Source: Undaria pinnatifida
Taxonomy: Eukaryota; Sar; Phaeophyceae; Laminariales; Alariaceae
Length of the DNA stretch: 64,000 bases
Direction of reading: 5' to 3'
Assembly (NCBI GenBank): GCA_012845835.1
Contig: JABAKD010000016.1
Location: 13,241,507-13,305,506 of the forward strand
Every line of letters starts with the position of its first letter. Positions within the stretch are counted from its first letter, which is position 1. Shown one piece after another: positions 40,454 to 50,934 of this stretch. The notes beneath the pieces were generated by a model that was given only the letters and a program-made list of their open reading frames with translations, was not told the DNA's origin and did no database searches. The translations under genes were made by a program, and so were the position numbers.

Positions 40454-42688
40454 GTGCCACCGCCGGTAGGGGACGTACAGCAGGCGTCGGCCCCGGCATG
40501 GACACGAGCCCGGACAGGGGGGTTGACCCTTGCAGGAGGGGTCCTCCGGCATCAAGCGCCAAGTGGGGCTCAACAGGAGGGGAACCAGACGCCTACGGAA
40601 GACGGGGGATGTATAACGGAGGGACGGCTGGCGTTGGAGCGCGCGAGACGGACAACTCTCTCGGCAAGGGCTAACACAGAGACGAGAGTACCAGGTGTTA
40701 CACCAGGAGGGGTTCAGCAGCCCTCGTCACGCCGACCGATGGCGACGAATGATAGGAACGTTCCCCCGTCTCTCCACACCAACGGGGCTCCGCAGGATAG
40801 GGCAGCATCAGGCGATCGACTCTCGCTTCGACCAACGTTGCGGCAGAGGCGCCGTTCTCCATCGCCAGCTGCGGTGGACCGAGCGATGGTGCCACGGCCG
40901 GTGGGGCGTGGGAGGTGGAGGACTACCCCGGCATGGATGCACGCGAGGACGATAGGGGGGTTTCAGCATCAAGCGTCGAGTGGAGCGCAACAAGAGAGGG
41001 ATCGGGCGTCCGCGACAAAAGGAAGGCGTCCATCGCAGGTCCCGCCGGCGGTGGAACGCGAGAGTATGAATGCAGCAACACAAGGCAGAGGTGTCGCATC
41101 AAGCGGGCCCCAGCAATTGACGTCGCGTCGGTCGCTGCCAACGACGGGTGGGAACGCTCCCCCACCGCCCCGCATCATTGGGACTCGGAGGGATAGGGCA
41201 GCATCATGTGATCGGCCCTCGCCAAGACCGACAACGCAGCCGAGGCACCGATCGCCATCGCCCTGTGGAGGGAATATCATAACCACTCCGGCTTCGCTTC
41301 AACCAGGAATCTTAGGGCGCCGGCAGCGGTCCCTTTCCCCTCCCGCAGGAACGCCGGTGTGCTCGCACCAGCGGCTTCGGTTCACTTTTACCGAAAACAC
41401 ACAGAACCAGAGGGCCTTGGTGCTTCGCAGAGACAACCCAGCCGTCCAAGGCTGTAGCCCGCGCCCATCCGAGAATGTGACCACCCTTTCCGAGATTATA
41501 GCCAATGCCCGAGCGTGGAGCAACAGAGCAGAGGCGAGGGTGGCCGGTGCGCAGTTGGTATCAGGCCCTCAAGTGGTAAATGGGTTTGGTGGGAGACATT
41601 GCCATCCTAGCACTTGTCAACGTGCTGGGAGAGGGACTACACGGAGACGGAGCCCTTCGCCAATGGAGGTTGAAAATGGGCACATCCATATTTCGCAACG
41701 TAGGACACGGCGTCGCCGTCATACTTGTGTCACCGTAGGCGTTGGTTTGGGTAGGAGAAGGGGTTCGATCCCTTCCCGTGTCAGGAGAGGTCGAGGAGGC
41801 GAGGTAGCGCCCACGGAGAACGGGAGGACGAGCGATGGGCCCTCCCACTCCCCTCTGTTAATGAATGAAGCAGTTCCCGCACCTCAAAATGCCCGTCGTG
41901 CAGCCGGAAGTTCCGCCCAGCCGAGGATTCTATGCGGGTCCACACCTGAGAGGACCCAGCAGGGTTATCAGGCTTTCCCTTCCAGCGACGGTGTCCATGG
42001 TATGCCATCGGACACGGCACTAGGGCTTCGTGACTCGAGTTTCTGTTCCCAGGGTGCACGTCGTGGAGCGAACAGCTTTGTTCGGGGGGGTCTTCTAGGG
42101 GCGGGAACATCTGCAAGGACTAGTAGGAGAGCAGGCAATCCTCCCCCCATACCACCGGGCGCGACACCGGCCTCTCGGGACTCAAGTCACAGGTATCAAG
42201 ATGCTCGATGCGCAATAAGTACTTCCTTCCGGAGGGGGGGGGCTGGGGAGTCTACGCCTATGCGCGGTCAGCAGGGGTACCACGCGACCATCGCAGGCGG
42301 TGGCACACAGAGTGAGGCAATGTCTCCCCACCTTCGGCCATTAGGCGCAGCACCGACCTTCCGGCACTTCAGAGCGACGCCTCAAGACGCTCGTCTTGCC
42401 GGCGGAAGCCTTGTCCGAATGGGACCCTTGCGGGGCCAAACAACTCCTAGCAGTCAGCAGGAGTGTCGGACGACGCTCGGCGGCGGCGGAGCTCATGGCG
42501 GAATAGGATCTGGGTCTTCTCCCTCGCTACCACCGGGCGCGACAGCGGGTTCCCGGGTCTTAAGAACGCCCCCCCCCCACCCCCGCCGAGAGAGAAGCAT
42601 GTTGGGGACGACGTCAAGAAAGCATCGATCAGATGGAAGTTGGCCCTGTTCAAGGGAGTACACCTCGAGAGGACAATCCGTCCCGTAG
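40454..42688 (+). CDS. Long Arg/Ser/Pro-rich repetitive ORF upstream of the retroelement RT
   Basis: An open frame of 744 codons, the longest in the window. The first half has two or three repeats of roughly 140 residues, each with a PAWMHAR-like segment, SSGAQQE, a DRAASGDR block and RRRSPSP. The second half has four shorter repeats with PPGATPASR and QQGYHA-type segments. No zinc knuckle, RRM or coiled coil is evident. The first listed codon may not be the true start; weaker related repeats continue upstream (PAWMQSR near 40290). It could be an ORF1/gag-like protein or simply a GC-rich repeat array kept open. The RRRSPSP motifs recall SR-type RNA-binding proteins, but that is only composition. 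Confidence 0.5.
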   Translation: MPPPVGDVQQASAPAWTRARTGGLTLAGGVLRHQAPSGAQQEGNQTPTEDGGCITEGRLALERARRTTLSARANTETRVPGVTPGGVQQPSSRRPMATNDRNVPPSLHTNGAPQDRAASGDRLSLRPTLRQRRRSPSPAAVDRAMVPRPVGRGRWRTTPAWMHARTIGGFQHQASSGAQQERDRASATKGRRPSQVPPAVERESMNAATQGRGVASSGPQQLTSRRSLPTTGGNAPPPPRIIGTRRDRAASCDRPSPRPTTQPRHRSPSPCGGNIITTPASLQPGILGRRQRSLSPPAGTPVCSHQRLRFTFTENTQNQRALVLRRDNPAVQGCSPRPSENVTTLSEIIANARAWSNRAEARVAGAQLVSGPQVVNGFGGRHCHPSTCQRAGRGTTRRRSPSPMEVENGHIHISQRRTRRRRHTCVTVGVGLGRRRGSIPSRVRRGRGGEVAPTENGRTSDGPSHSPLLMNEAVPAPQNARRAAGSSAQPRILCGSTPERTQQGYQAFPSSDGVHGMPSDTALGLRDSSFCSQGARRGANSFVRGGLLGAGTSARTSRRAGNPPPIPPGATPASRDSSHRYQDARCAISTSFRRGGAGESTPMRGQQGYHATIAGGGTQSEAMSPHLRPLGAAPTFRHFRATPQDARLAGGSLVRMGPLRGQTTPSSQQECRTTLGGGGAHGGIGSGSSPSLPPGATAGSRVLRTPPPHPRRERSMLGTTSRKHRSDGSWPCSREYTSRGQSVP

Positions 42689-43028
42689 GGAGATACGTAG
42701 GGCAGGGGCGGAAAGGGTGACCGCCAACCCAACCGTGGTAACGCACCGGATAGATGTTCCGACGGGAAAACGCCGCGACTAGGATCGTCCACATCTCCGG
42801 GAACGGCCGCAGGTGAAGGGCGACGGGCCGCGAACAGTACACCTGCGGAGGGCCTCATCTCCTCCAGGACGAGGGCGCGCATCCGTTTAGCTGCTACCAT
42901 CAGCGCGCGATCATCGGACGGGGGAAGGGGGAGGCAGCTTTTCACTGGGCTATTTCGCGGAGTGTCGCCTCACCAGCCAACGATGGCGCGGGTGGAGTCG
43001 TCGGCAACACATTCCAAACCAGCAGTCG

Positions 43029-43592
43029 TTGCCGGAACAACCTCCGGACACGCCTGGTGCATCACAGCTGCCAACAACGGAATTGGTACCATCGCTAACT
43101 GCACCCCTTACACTTGAGGATTCGAGCACACCCGTCATAGAAGGTGCGCCGCTAACGGGAGATCCACCATTTCCACTTGGGGGTTCAAGCACACCCGCCA
43201 TAGAAGGTGCGCCGCTAATGGGAGAGACACCACCCCAGACATCAGGGCGTGCACAGGCACCGATTATTCGAGTCACGCCCACCACAGCCTGCATCAAGGG
43301 GGAAGTCTCAATCGTCGATACAGCCCTCTCTAGCGATATCGGTGCCCGCCTCGACCCCTCCGACGACACCGCAACTGCCGTCAGCTACCTCTCCATCCGC
43401 CAGGCCACCCACAACGTCATCGCCAAGTCCGTCACCGTCACTGCCGCCGCCGCAGCTGCCCACAACACCGTCACTGCCGCCGCCGCAGCAGCCCACAACT
43501 GGCCATCCCTCGACAGCGAAACCTATCTTGGACTTTATGGGCACTTATTCCGTGTTTCCACGGAGAGCAAGTACATGCCCGCTGCATGCTAG
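43029..43592 (+). CDS. Pro/Thr/Ala-rich repetitive frame within the retroelement
   Basis: Contains a direct repeat (SSTPVIEGAPLTG / SSTPAIEGAPLMG) and a duplicated alanine block (TVTAAAAAAHN twice, about 43437-43500). It probably belongs to the same former long frame as its neighbours, with frameshifts between. No domain is recognised. Confidence 0.35.
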   Translation: MPEQPPDTPGASQLPTTELVPSLTAPLTLEDSSTPVIEGAPLTGDPPFPLGGSSTPAIEGAPLMGETPPQTSGRAQAPIIRVTPTTACIKGEVSIVDTALSSDIGARLDPSDDTATAVSYLSIRQATHNVIAKSVTVTAAAAAAHNTVTAAAAAAHNWPSLDSETYLGLYGHLFRVSTESKYMPAAC

Positions 43593-43799
43593 ACCGTGCG
43601 GAACGCCTCGCGAGTGGGCACGCAGACCCAAAACCATGCGTCGCGTGTCGATCGGAATGGCCGGCAAGAAATCGGCCGCTTCATCCGGCTGAGCTGGCTG
43701 AGGACCTTCCAAGGCCACGCCCGGGGGGAAGGTGGCCGGCAGTAGCGGGAGCCCTGCAGTTCGCCGAACTCTTGGAGGAGGACGCCCCCCGGTTGGACC

Positions 43800-43875
43800 A
43801 GCTAGTTACGTCACGACTGGTTCCCACTAGTTAAGTCACGACTGGTTCCCACTAGTTACGTCACGACTGGTTCCC
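43800..43875 (+). repeat. 25 bp tandem repeat, three copies
   Basis: CTAGTTACGTCACGACTGGT-containing unit repeated exactly, with one base change in the middle copy. Confidence 0.92.
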
Positions 43876-43892
43876 ACGATACTTTTGAGGAA

Positions 43893-45332
43893 ATGGTGAG
43901 GACCCATGGGAGGAGCTCAACCTCCTCGTTCCTGTTGTGCTCCCTGTTCGGCGATGCTCTTGGCCTGCCCCAAGGCGCCCACCTTGACTTCCCCCGACCG
44001 AGGGAATGGAGAGCGGCAGCCGGTCGCTACCGTGAGATCTTCGCCGCGTACAGCATCCGCCCGCAGGATACTGTACTCCAACTCCCGAATCCAGGGATCT
44101 ATATCCTACCTCATGTCCAAGAGTTCTTGGCGGGCCTCGACTCGACGCGGAAGGACCGCCTAACGAGGTGGACCCTCGGGGTCCGAAATGCGTTAGAAGG
44201 GGGGGAGGCGCTTCCTCCGTTCCCGACGGCAGCGTGGACCCTCGGGTCCCAAAACGGGTTTGAGGCAGGGAACGAGCTGCCTCCCTCCCCGACGGCAGCG
44301 GGGGTAACACCGGAAGGAACAGACCCGGCGCTGGAGAGTGACTCGTTAGCGGGAGTAACACAACCGAAAAGAGCAGCCCCGGCGTCTGAAGGTGACTCGA
44401 GGGTAAGGGGGTAAGCGGAGCCAGGAGCCGCCGCTATTGTAGCCGTGGAGAACGCCCTCATGGCCGAACACGGGGATGTCACGGTGGCGGGACCCTTGCC
44501 CCCCCCTCTGAGTCAGTCCAGCGCCACCCGAGCGGCGGTGACGGGCACGGCGGAAGTAACGGGCCCGGCGTGGGAGAGCGACCATTTAGCAGCGGGCGTG
44601 ACACCACCGAAAGGTGCAACTCTAGCGTCAGAAGGTGACCCGGGGGGGAGTGAGCAGATGGAGCCAGGAGGTGCTCTATCTGTTGCCACGGGAACCTCCC
44701 GCACTGCCGAAAACAGGGAGGCGACGGCGCCGGGACACTCGCGCGCGCCCCCAACACAGCCCAGCGTCACCCCAGCAACATCGAGAGCGACTGCGTCTAC
44801 GTGCACTGGTGCAGTAGAGGGTGGGAGAAGCACAAGAGGCAGACGAGGTCGACCGCGCGGATCCGGAAGAGGAACACGTGCGACGAGAACTGGGAGAGGA
44901 GCCACCACGAACCGTGGGCGAATCCCTCGACATGAAAGCGGCGAGGCTCCCTCGGCCCCTGCCGAAGGAAGGGTTGGCGGTGGAGAGAGGGAAGGCGGGG
45001 ACGGAGAGGGAGGAGGGTCAGCACCAGGGAGCGTAACGCAACTTCGCGCTTTCATTGCAGACGACCACAGCGGTACGAGCTGTGGGGGTGTGGGGGCTGT
45101 AGAGCAACGAATGCTCGGGGACACCAAGTGGTGGGGTTGCCCTGTGGACGTCAACATGCAATGCATGCGCGGTGCGTGGGGAATGCGGTCAGACGAGGCG
45201 GGGCGCAGGCGTCGCTTCTCTGCGGAGCAAGGGATGCACAGTCCACCATGGAAGACGGGAAGCACTAGAAGCGGCAGTTCAGGCCGACCCTGGACTACGC
45301 GTGACGGCAGCGTGACTCGGAGGGAGACCTGA
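43893..45332 (+). pseudogene. N-terminal region of retroelement protein, broken
   Basis: Frames 43893-44414 and 44445-45332. The first contains a more structured stretch (REWRAAAGRYREIFAAYSIR and LPHVQEFLAGLD) followed by repeated LG(V/S)xNxxEAGxxLPPxPTAA units. The second has AGVTPPKGATLASEGDPG-like repeats and an Arg/Gly-rich segment (RGRRGRPRGSGRGTRATR), which may bind nucleic acid. Stops separate the frames. Confidence 0.4.
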
Positions 45333-45387
45333 CGATGGCGAGGAAGAGCGCCGGGATGGCCTCTGCTATCCCTGGGACCAAAACACA

Positions 45388-45597
45388 TTGGGAATTGCAG
45401 GACTGTTCGATGATGTCCCCCTTGAGGACCTCCAACAACGCTTCGTCACTATTGTCAAAGTGCAGTCGAGGCTGGCTACTGCCCATGCCAAGCTTATCAC
45501 CCATGTGCTTGGCCTCCTCAATCACGCCTTGGGAGAGCACCGCCAATCCACACAATCGGAGACGCCGCAATCACTCCTGAGGATAATCAAGTTGTAG
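45388..45597 (+). pseudogene. Helical segment before the RT domain
   Basis: IAGLFDDVPLEDLQQRFVTI and VQSRLATAHAKLITHVLGLL suggest an amphipathic helix pair. Downstream, in other frames, lie QDGRMKRRERFASAERGDLT and LLPWLM, so the original protein continued into the RT but is now shifted. Confidence 0.4.
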
Positions 45598-46012
45598 TAC
45601 ATCCTCCGGTAAATCCTTCCAGCTCTACTGCACTCGCAGGATGGCCGAATGAAACGGCGTGAGAGGTTCGCGTCGGCCGAACGCGGTGACCTCACCCTCT
45701 TGCTCCCGTGGTTAATGGACATCGACGAGGCAAATCGGCCAAGCCCGCGAAGAGACGGACGCTGATATGTTTAAGAAGGCATCATCAGCATGCCGCCATC
45801 GAGAGGGGATGACTGCGGCAGCACGCAGCCTCCTCGCGGAACCGGGCTCGCCGGGGAACGAGAAAACGTGGTAGCGCGTAAAAGCAAAGTTCCCGGAAGA
45901 GAACCAGGCCTGCGTCTCCGAAGCTGCAGCGGCAGCGGTAGCAGCAAGTTCCTCCGACAAGGAGGAAGGGAGTGTTCCTAACTGGCGCTACGAGGAAGAG
46001 TTCGACCCACAA

Positions 46013-48626
46013 GTGGCCCTAGAGGTCATCAATTCTCGCAACGCCTTATCAGGCGGGGGAAGCGACGGTCTGCGCTTCTCGCACTTGCAGTCAACAATCA
46101 GAACTGATTTTGGGCGCGAAAATTTCGGAGCTGGCATTGAAGCCTTCTGGAGAAGAATGATCGATGATCCAACCGCCTTCCTGCCTAAATTCTGGCAGCT
46201 CTTCTTGCAATCCAACCTCACTGCCCTGGGTGAAGAATGCCGTGGGGATGACGTGGAGGCGGCTTATTGCGGCCGGAACCATGCGGCAGTGGCGGCTGGA
46301 GGAGGCCAACCGCGAAGCGAGACTGTTTGGAGTCGGAGTACGAGGGGGGGTGGAACAGGTAGCGCTACGCGCAAGAGTACGCCACGAAGAAAAAAACTGG
46401 CTGGTCCTCACCGATTGCTCCAACGCATTCAACACAGTGATACGGACTGCTATGCTAGCGGAGGCAGCCACTTGCGTGCCGGCGCTTACACCGTTCGTGG
46501 CAAAATGTTACGGCGAGATGTCTGCGCCCATGTTCTTTCATATGGAATCGGGAGAAAGGCGGAAGATGGACTGCTCCAGCGGGGTGCAACGAGGGGATGT
46601 CATGAGGCCGGCGTTGTTTTGCATGCCGCTCCTGTCGGTGCTGAAGCGGACATGGGCGGAGTTCGAGCCAAGAGGTGTAGAGGCATTCGCCTACCTAGAT
46701 GATATTAGCATCAGAATGATGGAAATCACACCCAATACTGTGGAAGTGATACCCTTTCTCCAGGGTGTCACACCCAATACTGTGGAAGTGATACCCTTTC
46801 TCCAGGGTGAGCTGTCCAACATCGGAATTGCGATCAGCCTGAGCAAAACGGTTGCCCTGCCCCCAAAGGGGCACGTACCTACGCCGGAACAAATCGTCCT
46901 TCTTGAAGTCATTGGCGTCAGCATGGTCGATCGTGGTGGGGTTAAGGTGGTGGGGGTGCCCATTGGCACAGATGAGTTCGCGAGGGAGAGCGCAATGGAG
47001 ATAATCCGAAACGGGGGACCGGAGTAACTCGCGCGGATGTTGTCGCGCATGCCGGACATGCAATCAGCCAACCTGATTGCCACCGGCTCTATGGTTCAAC
47101 GGACCCCCTACCTTGCACGCGTGATGGACCCAGAATTATCGCTGGCTGCTTCTAAAAAGGTAGATGGCAACGCCTTGTGGATGCTGGAGAAATTGCTCGA
47201 TCTCCCGGGGGAAGCAAAAGAATCGTTGTTCTTCGCGGACGGGTGCCCGACAAACATGTTGACCCTGCAACCCCATCAACAGGCGCAGGCGAGCCTGTAC
47301 ACGGGGGCCGGAGGGTTTGGGCTGTCGTCGGCTGAAGCCCAGAGGATGCCAGCATCCGTTGGGAGCTTGGTGGCGACGGTGCCAGAGGTGCTTGCTGATC
47401 TGTCCGGCGTAATAGGGAACAAAGTACGGAGGGAGCTGCCCGATTCTGACCTCGTCCGGCGCATCTGGAACAGCGTCAGGGACCTGCGCGATGTGCATGG
47501 GGTTTCAGAGGAGGCCATGGCGAACATCGTGCCGGAAAGCTGGCGGGGCAGAGCCTTTAGAGCAGGAGAGCAAGGTGCCTCAGGGCAATCAGTTGCAGGC
47601 GTGTTGCCTGCACACGACGCCGAAACTATCAGATTCAGCAAAGCGCAGCATAGATTGGGTGAACTGGTAAACCGAGTACATTATGAGAGGTACGTCTCTT
47701 CGCTGGACCAGCTCCCCGAGACGAGGCCCCAGCGAGACACAAGCGAATCTCAAGGCGAGAAGGAGACACGAGACTAGGTCAAGGCCCGGCAACGGAGTCA
47801 ATCGGGATCAGGGGCTACCGCCTTCCTAAGGGCGAGGCCTGTAGCCTCAACTAGAACCATCCCTGCATCAGAGTTCGTGACTGCGGGGAAGATATTTCTG
47901 GGGATAGAGGATTTCCTGGCGGCGAGGTGACCATGCTGCGGTGAAGCGGAGGTTAATACGCGGCATGCGCGATTGTGTCACCGATCGGGCGCGCAAGTGA
48001 ACCAGCATCAACCCCTTGTGCACGCGCTCTCCCGCACCCTTAAGAACATGTCCATCCGCCACCAGGTGGAAAGCGGAGCCCCATTCCACGCAGACAGGGA
48101 TTTGCGAATGGACATCGTGATTGAGGCAGGCGGACTAAGAGATGCTACGGCATCGGAGTACCGCGACAAGTCGATACTCCTCGACGTCAAGCATGCAGAC
48201 CCACAAGCAGGGGTCCACATGCGGGCAGGAAGCGCGGATCGAAACGGATCAGCGGCTTCCACTTCCGAGGCGCGCAAGCGCAACCACTATGCTCGTCCGG
48301 GACAGGTGTCCTTCGACGAACGCAGCTACAAACTCGCCACCCTCGCGGTGGAAAGCTTTGGGTGCCTCGGTAAAGAAGGAAGCGACCTGATAGATCAGGT
48401 GGCGGCAAGCATCGTTTGAGGACGGACGCATCGTCCCTAGCGCGGAAAGGCGTGTGCAAGGAGCGACTATTCCAAATCATCTCTGTGACCACTCAGGTCG
48501 CGATTTTGCGCAGAGTTCATCGATATAGGCTATCTCTGAGGGATCGTCAGGCCGCGAGGGGAAGGGAGGAAGAGTCGGGAGGACTACGGTCACTGGCCTG
48601 GGGTGGCAATGTTGATGAGGATTGAG
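46013..48626 (+). pseudogene. Reverse transcriptase / Cys-His finger / restriction-like endonuclease, broken
   Basis: Three frames join into one former protein. 46013-46240: VINSRNALSGGGSDGLRFSH (RT fingers). After a frameshift near 46240: MTWRRLIAAGTMRQW, WLVLTDCSNAFNTVIRT (motif A), CSSGVQRGDVMRPALF (motif B, with changes at normally fixed positions) and AFAYLDDISI (motif C, Asp pair intact). Then thumb/linker, PCCGEAEVNTRHARLCH (finger) and RMDIVIEAGG...LLDVKHADP, the D...DxK pattern of an R2-type endonuclease. In-frame stops: TAA 47025, TAG 47775, TGA 47928; a frameshift lies near 48415. A 42 bp duplication sits after motif C. The copy is inactive. Confidence 0.82.
46727..46810 (+). repeat. 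42 bp in-frame tandem duplication just after RT motif C
   Basis: Two identical units (46727-46768 and 46769-46810, apart from the final base) encode TPNTVEVIPFLQG twice. The frame is preserved. Confidence 0.95.
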
Positions 48627-48849
48627 GTAGACTCTCAGCTAAAACATATAGAGTCTAGTCTATAGGGAAAGGAAATAGTAGATAAAAAGAGAAGATGTGG
48701 GGAAAGGAAATGGGCAAATGGTTGGCGAAAGATACCACTGCATTGTGGTGCGATCGTTCGACTTCATACTATTGGTACTACTGCTGCTTTATGGAAGGAT
48801 ATTCAATTTTCATCGGAGAGGCGTCTACGCCATATTGTCGGAGGGCAAA

Positions 48850-48965
48850 AATAACAATAATTAATACGAGTATGCACTCGGGGGGCTCGAACTCGCGAAA
48901 CTGACCTATACCAGGCTCGAGGATAACCTGATACGCCACCGGGGCGACCGGCTTATACCTACGCC
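48850..48965 (-). mobile_element. SINE-B head, minus strand
   Basis: On the minus strand GGTGGCGTATCAGGTTATCC (A-box), CGAGCCTGGTATA and GAGTTCGAGCCCCCCGAGTG (B-box) match the head of the SINE at 36020-36345. The body is missing. Confidence 0.6.
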
Positions 48966-49009
48966 CTGTTAATTTTTTTGAGGAAGTACTTATGAATAAC
49001 GTGCCTAAA

Positions 49010-49282
49010 ACTTACAGCAGTAGGTGAGGTATTCACGGCCGTACCTAACCTACCCAACACTTTGCCTGACGGGGTCCGTACCTAACGTACGTGCCGGGTA
49101 AAAATTAGGTAAGGTATTGAGGTCGTCTCCAGGGTCGTACAACACGAGGGGGCACCGCCAGGGCACACCAACCGGCCGGGTCGACTCGCCGGTTCGCACG
49201 GAGGAAGCGGCCTTATAACACGTACCCAAACCCGGGTATCTCGTCGACGGGTAGACTAGACCTATAGCTATAGACTACCCGG
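49010..49282 (+). repeat. GTACC-rich repeat family, copy 2
   Basis: GGGGTCCGTACCT, GAGGTCGTC and CGGGTATCTCGTCGACGGGT match the reverse complement of 26690-26900. Confidence 0.55.
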
Positions 49283-49738
49283 GTAAGTACGAAGTATTTG
49301 AAGACGTACCTATCGTAAACGCCTACACGTACAGCAGTACAAAATGTCATAAAATATCACGTACATCGCATAACATCGTGAAGACCTACGGCTCAGGGCG
49401 TCTCTAGATAGCGGTATCTGGCATAGACCAACTGCTGCTGGTATCATCAACATTGGGGTATGCCCACGGGTCGCTCACCTGACGGAGGTTCGGCGTTGTC
49501 ATGCTGCCATGTAAGTACGAAGTATTTGAAGACGTACCTATCGTAAAAGCCTACACGTACAGCAGTACAAAATGTCATAAAATATCACGTACATCGCATA
49601 ACATCGTGAAGACCTACGGCTCAGGGCGTCTCTAGATACCGGTATCTGGCATAGACCAACTGCTGCTGGTATCATCAACATTGTGGTATGCCCACGGGTC
49701 GCTCACCTGACGGAGGTTCGGCGTTGTCATGCTGCCAT
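49283..49738 (+). repeat. 228 bp tandem duplication, nearly identical
   Basis: 49283-49510 and 49511-49738 differ at about three positions. Both units end ATGCTGCCAT. No reading frame spans them. Such low divergence suggests a recent event. Confidence 0.95.
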
Positions 49739-49739
49739 G

Positions 49740-50516
49740 CCCTGTGCTGTACCCTCTATGTGCACGCTGTCCGCACACTGCTGTTACAAGGCATGCAGCA
49801 GTACTGAAGAAAGTCAAAATTCAAACTCCTCTCCTCTTCCTGTCCTGTCGTGTGATTTGTTGTTCGAGTCTCCTTATAATCCGCGAGTCGCTCTAGCCAC
49901 CCACATACATGCATTGACCCCTGTTCCCCCCCTTGTATGATGTATCGAGAGATGGTAAGGTTACAGCTTGGCGTCCCGCTCCCTTGCAGAGCAACGCCGG
50001 TGGATCTCTCGTCGAGGAGAGGGGAGAGGAGCGGCGGAAAGCGGAAAGCGGAGAGGTTTCGCCGCGCCTGGCGCGCCTTTCCTGGCCATTTTCCCCGCGT
50101 TCCCGCGTTGTTGGGGACGAAAACACCCCGTTCCATGCACGCCTCTTTGTATGTTCGAACTTTTGGTATAAGAAGTAGGATCTGCAGAGTGACCCCTACA
50201 GGGCGAGGTGGATGACACTGCGGAGGCACGAACAGCCGGCCGGCTGGCGACGTGAACTAACCCTCTTTGGGGTGTTGTTGTCGTTCGGATCACATCAAAC
50301 TCATTAGTTATATTAGGCTACGTCTGGTGCCTGCCAGTGTATTTCTGGCCTGAACTAGTATAACGCTGCTGCTGTTGCTTCTGCTGTTGTTGCGGTTGTT
50401 GCTTTGTTCTCCTGTGGTGTGGTGGTCTAGACACTGCACGCGGTTCTGCTCTACCGAGAGGCAAACCGTGCTCCTGCGTGGCGCGCTCTCCCTTGGCTCC
50501 ATCCGGCACTCCGCCC
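49740..50516. other. Probable upstream region of the WDR44-like gene
   Basis: GC-rich around 49960-50120 with overlapping frames in all phases but no recognisable protein. Trinucleotide CTG/TTG-rich at 50370-50405. A promoter could lie here; I see no specific element. Confidence 0.35.
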
Positions 50517-50934
50517 ATGGTCGACACAAGGTCCACCATGGGGGCGAGGGAGCACTTGCAACCATCCGCAGGACGAGGTTCAGAAGCAGCGGTTCTAAAA
50601 TCAGCACCGACGGCGGCGGCGGTCTCTGTGCCCCACGCCCGCTCTCTCCTTCTCCCTGAGGTCGTCAACTCGCCCACGGACTCGGAAGGGACTGTATTTT
50701 TCGAAGCTCATGAGGAGATCCCCTGGACTCCTGACAGGCCCTCGCGGCGGTCGCCGGCGGGCATCGCGGCGAGGAGGATGCAGCTCGCTCTGTGGGCGCA
50801 GCAGCAGGGGGACAACACGGTCGAGATCAATCGAGATGTGGCGTCTGTTGTGCCACAGCGAGGTCCGAAAACTGCTGGGGGTGGGGATGAAGAGGTGGCG
50901 ATGGCGCGCAAAGCTCAGGAAAACCATAAGGTTG
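50517..50934 (+). CDS. Candidate first exon of the WDR44-like gene
   Basis: Starts at ATG in CCCATGGTCGACAC (a second in-frame ATG follows after seven codons). It encodes LLLPEVVNSPTDSEGTVFFE and IPWTPDRPSRRSPAGIAARR. The donor is either CATAAG|GTTGGT (phase 0) or AAGGTTG|GTGGGG (phase 1); only the latter fits the next exon. It could instead be a separate gene. Confidence 0.55.

Larger units (their letters stand above)
39150..48690 (+). mobile_element. Degenerate R2-type (endonuclease-bearing) non-LTR retrotransposon region
   Basis: A plus-strand element of up to 9.5 kb. Its 3' half carries reverse transcriptase, a Cys-His finger and a C-terminal restriction-like endonuclease in a frame broken by several stops. 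Its 5' half is GC-rich and codes for repetitive Arg/Ser/Pro/Gly-rich polypeptides. The 3' border is probably just after 48626, where the sequence turns A-rich (GGGAAAGGAAATAGTAG). The 5' border is uncertain (somewhere between 38.75 and 39.9 kb). It could be one element or one element inserted next to another repetitive gene. Confidence 0.65.

Noticed and set aside
42447..42945. Minus-strand frames in the retroelement
   Set aside because: They are GC-rich shadows of the plus-strand repetitive frame and of the region following it.
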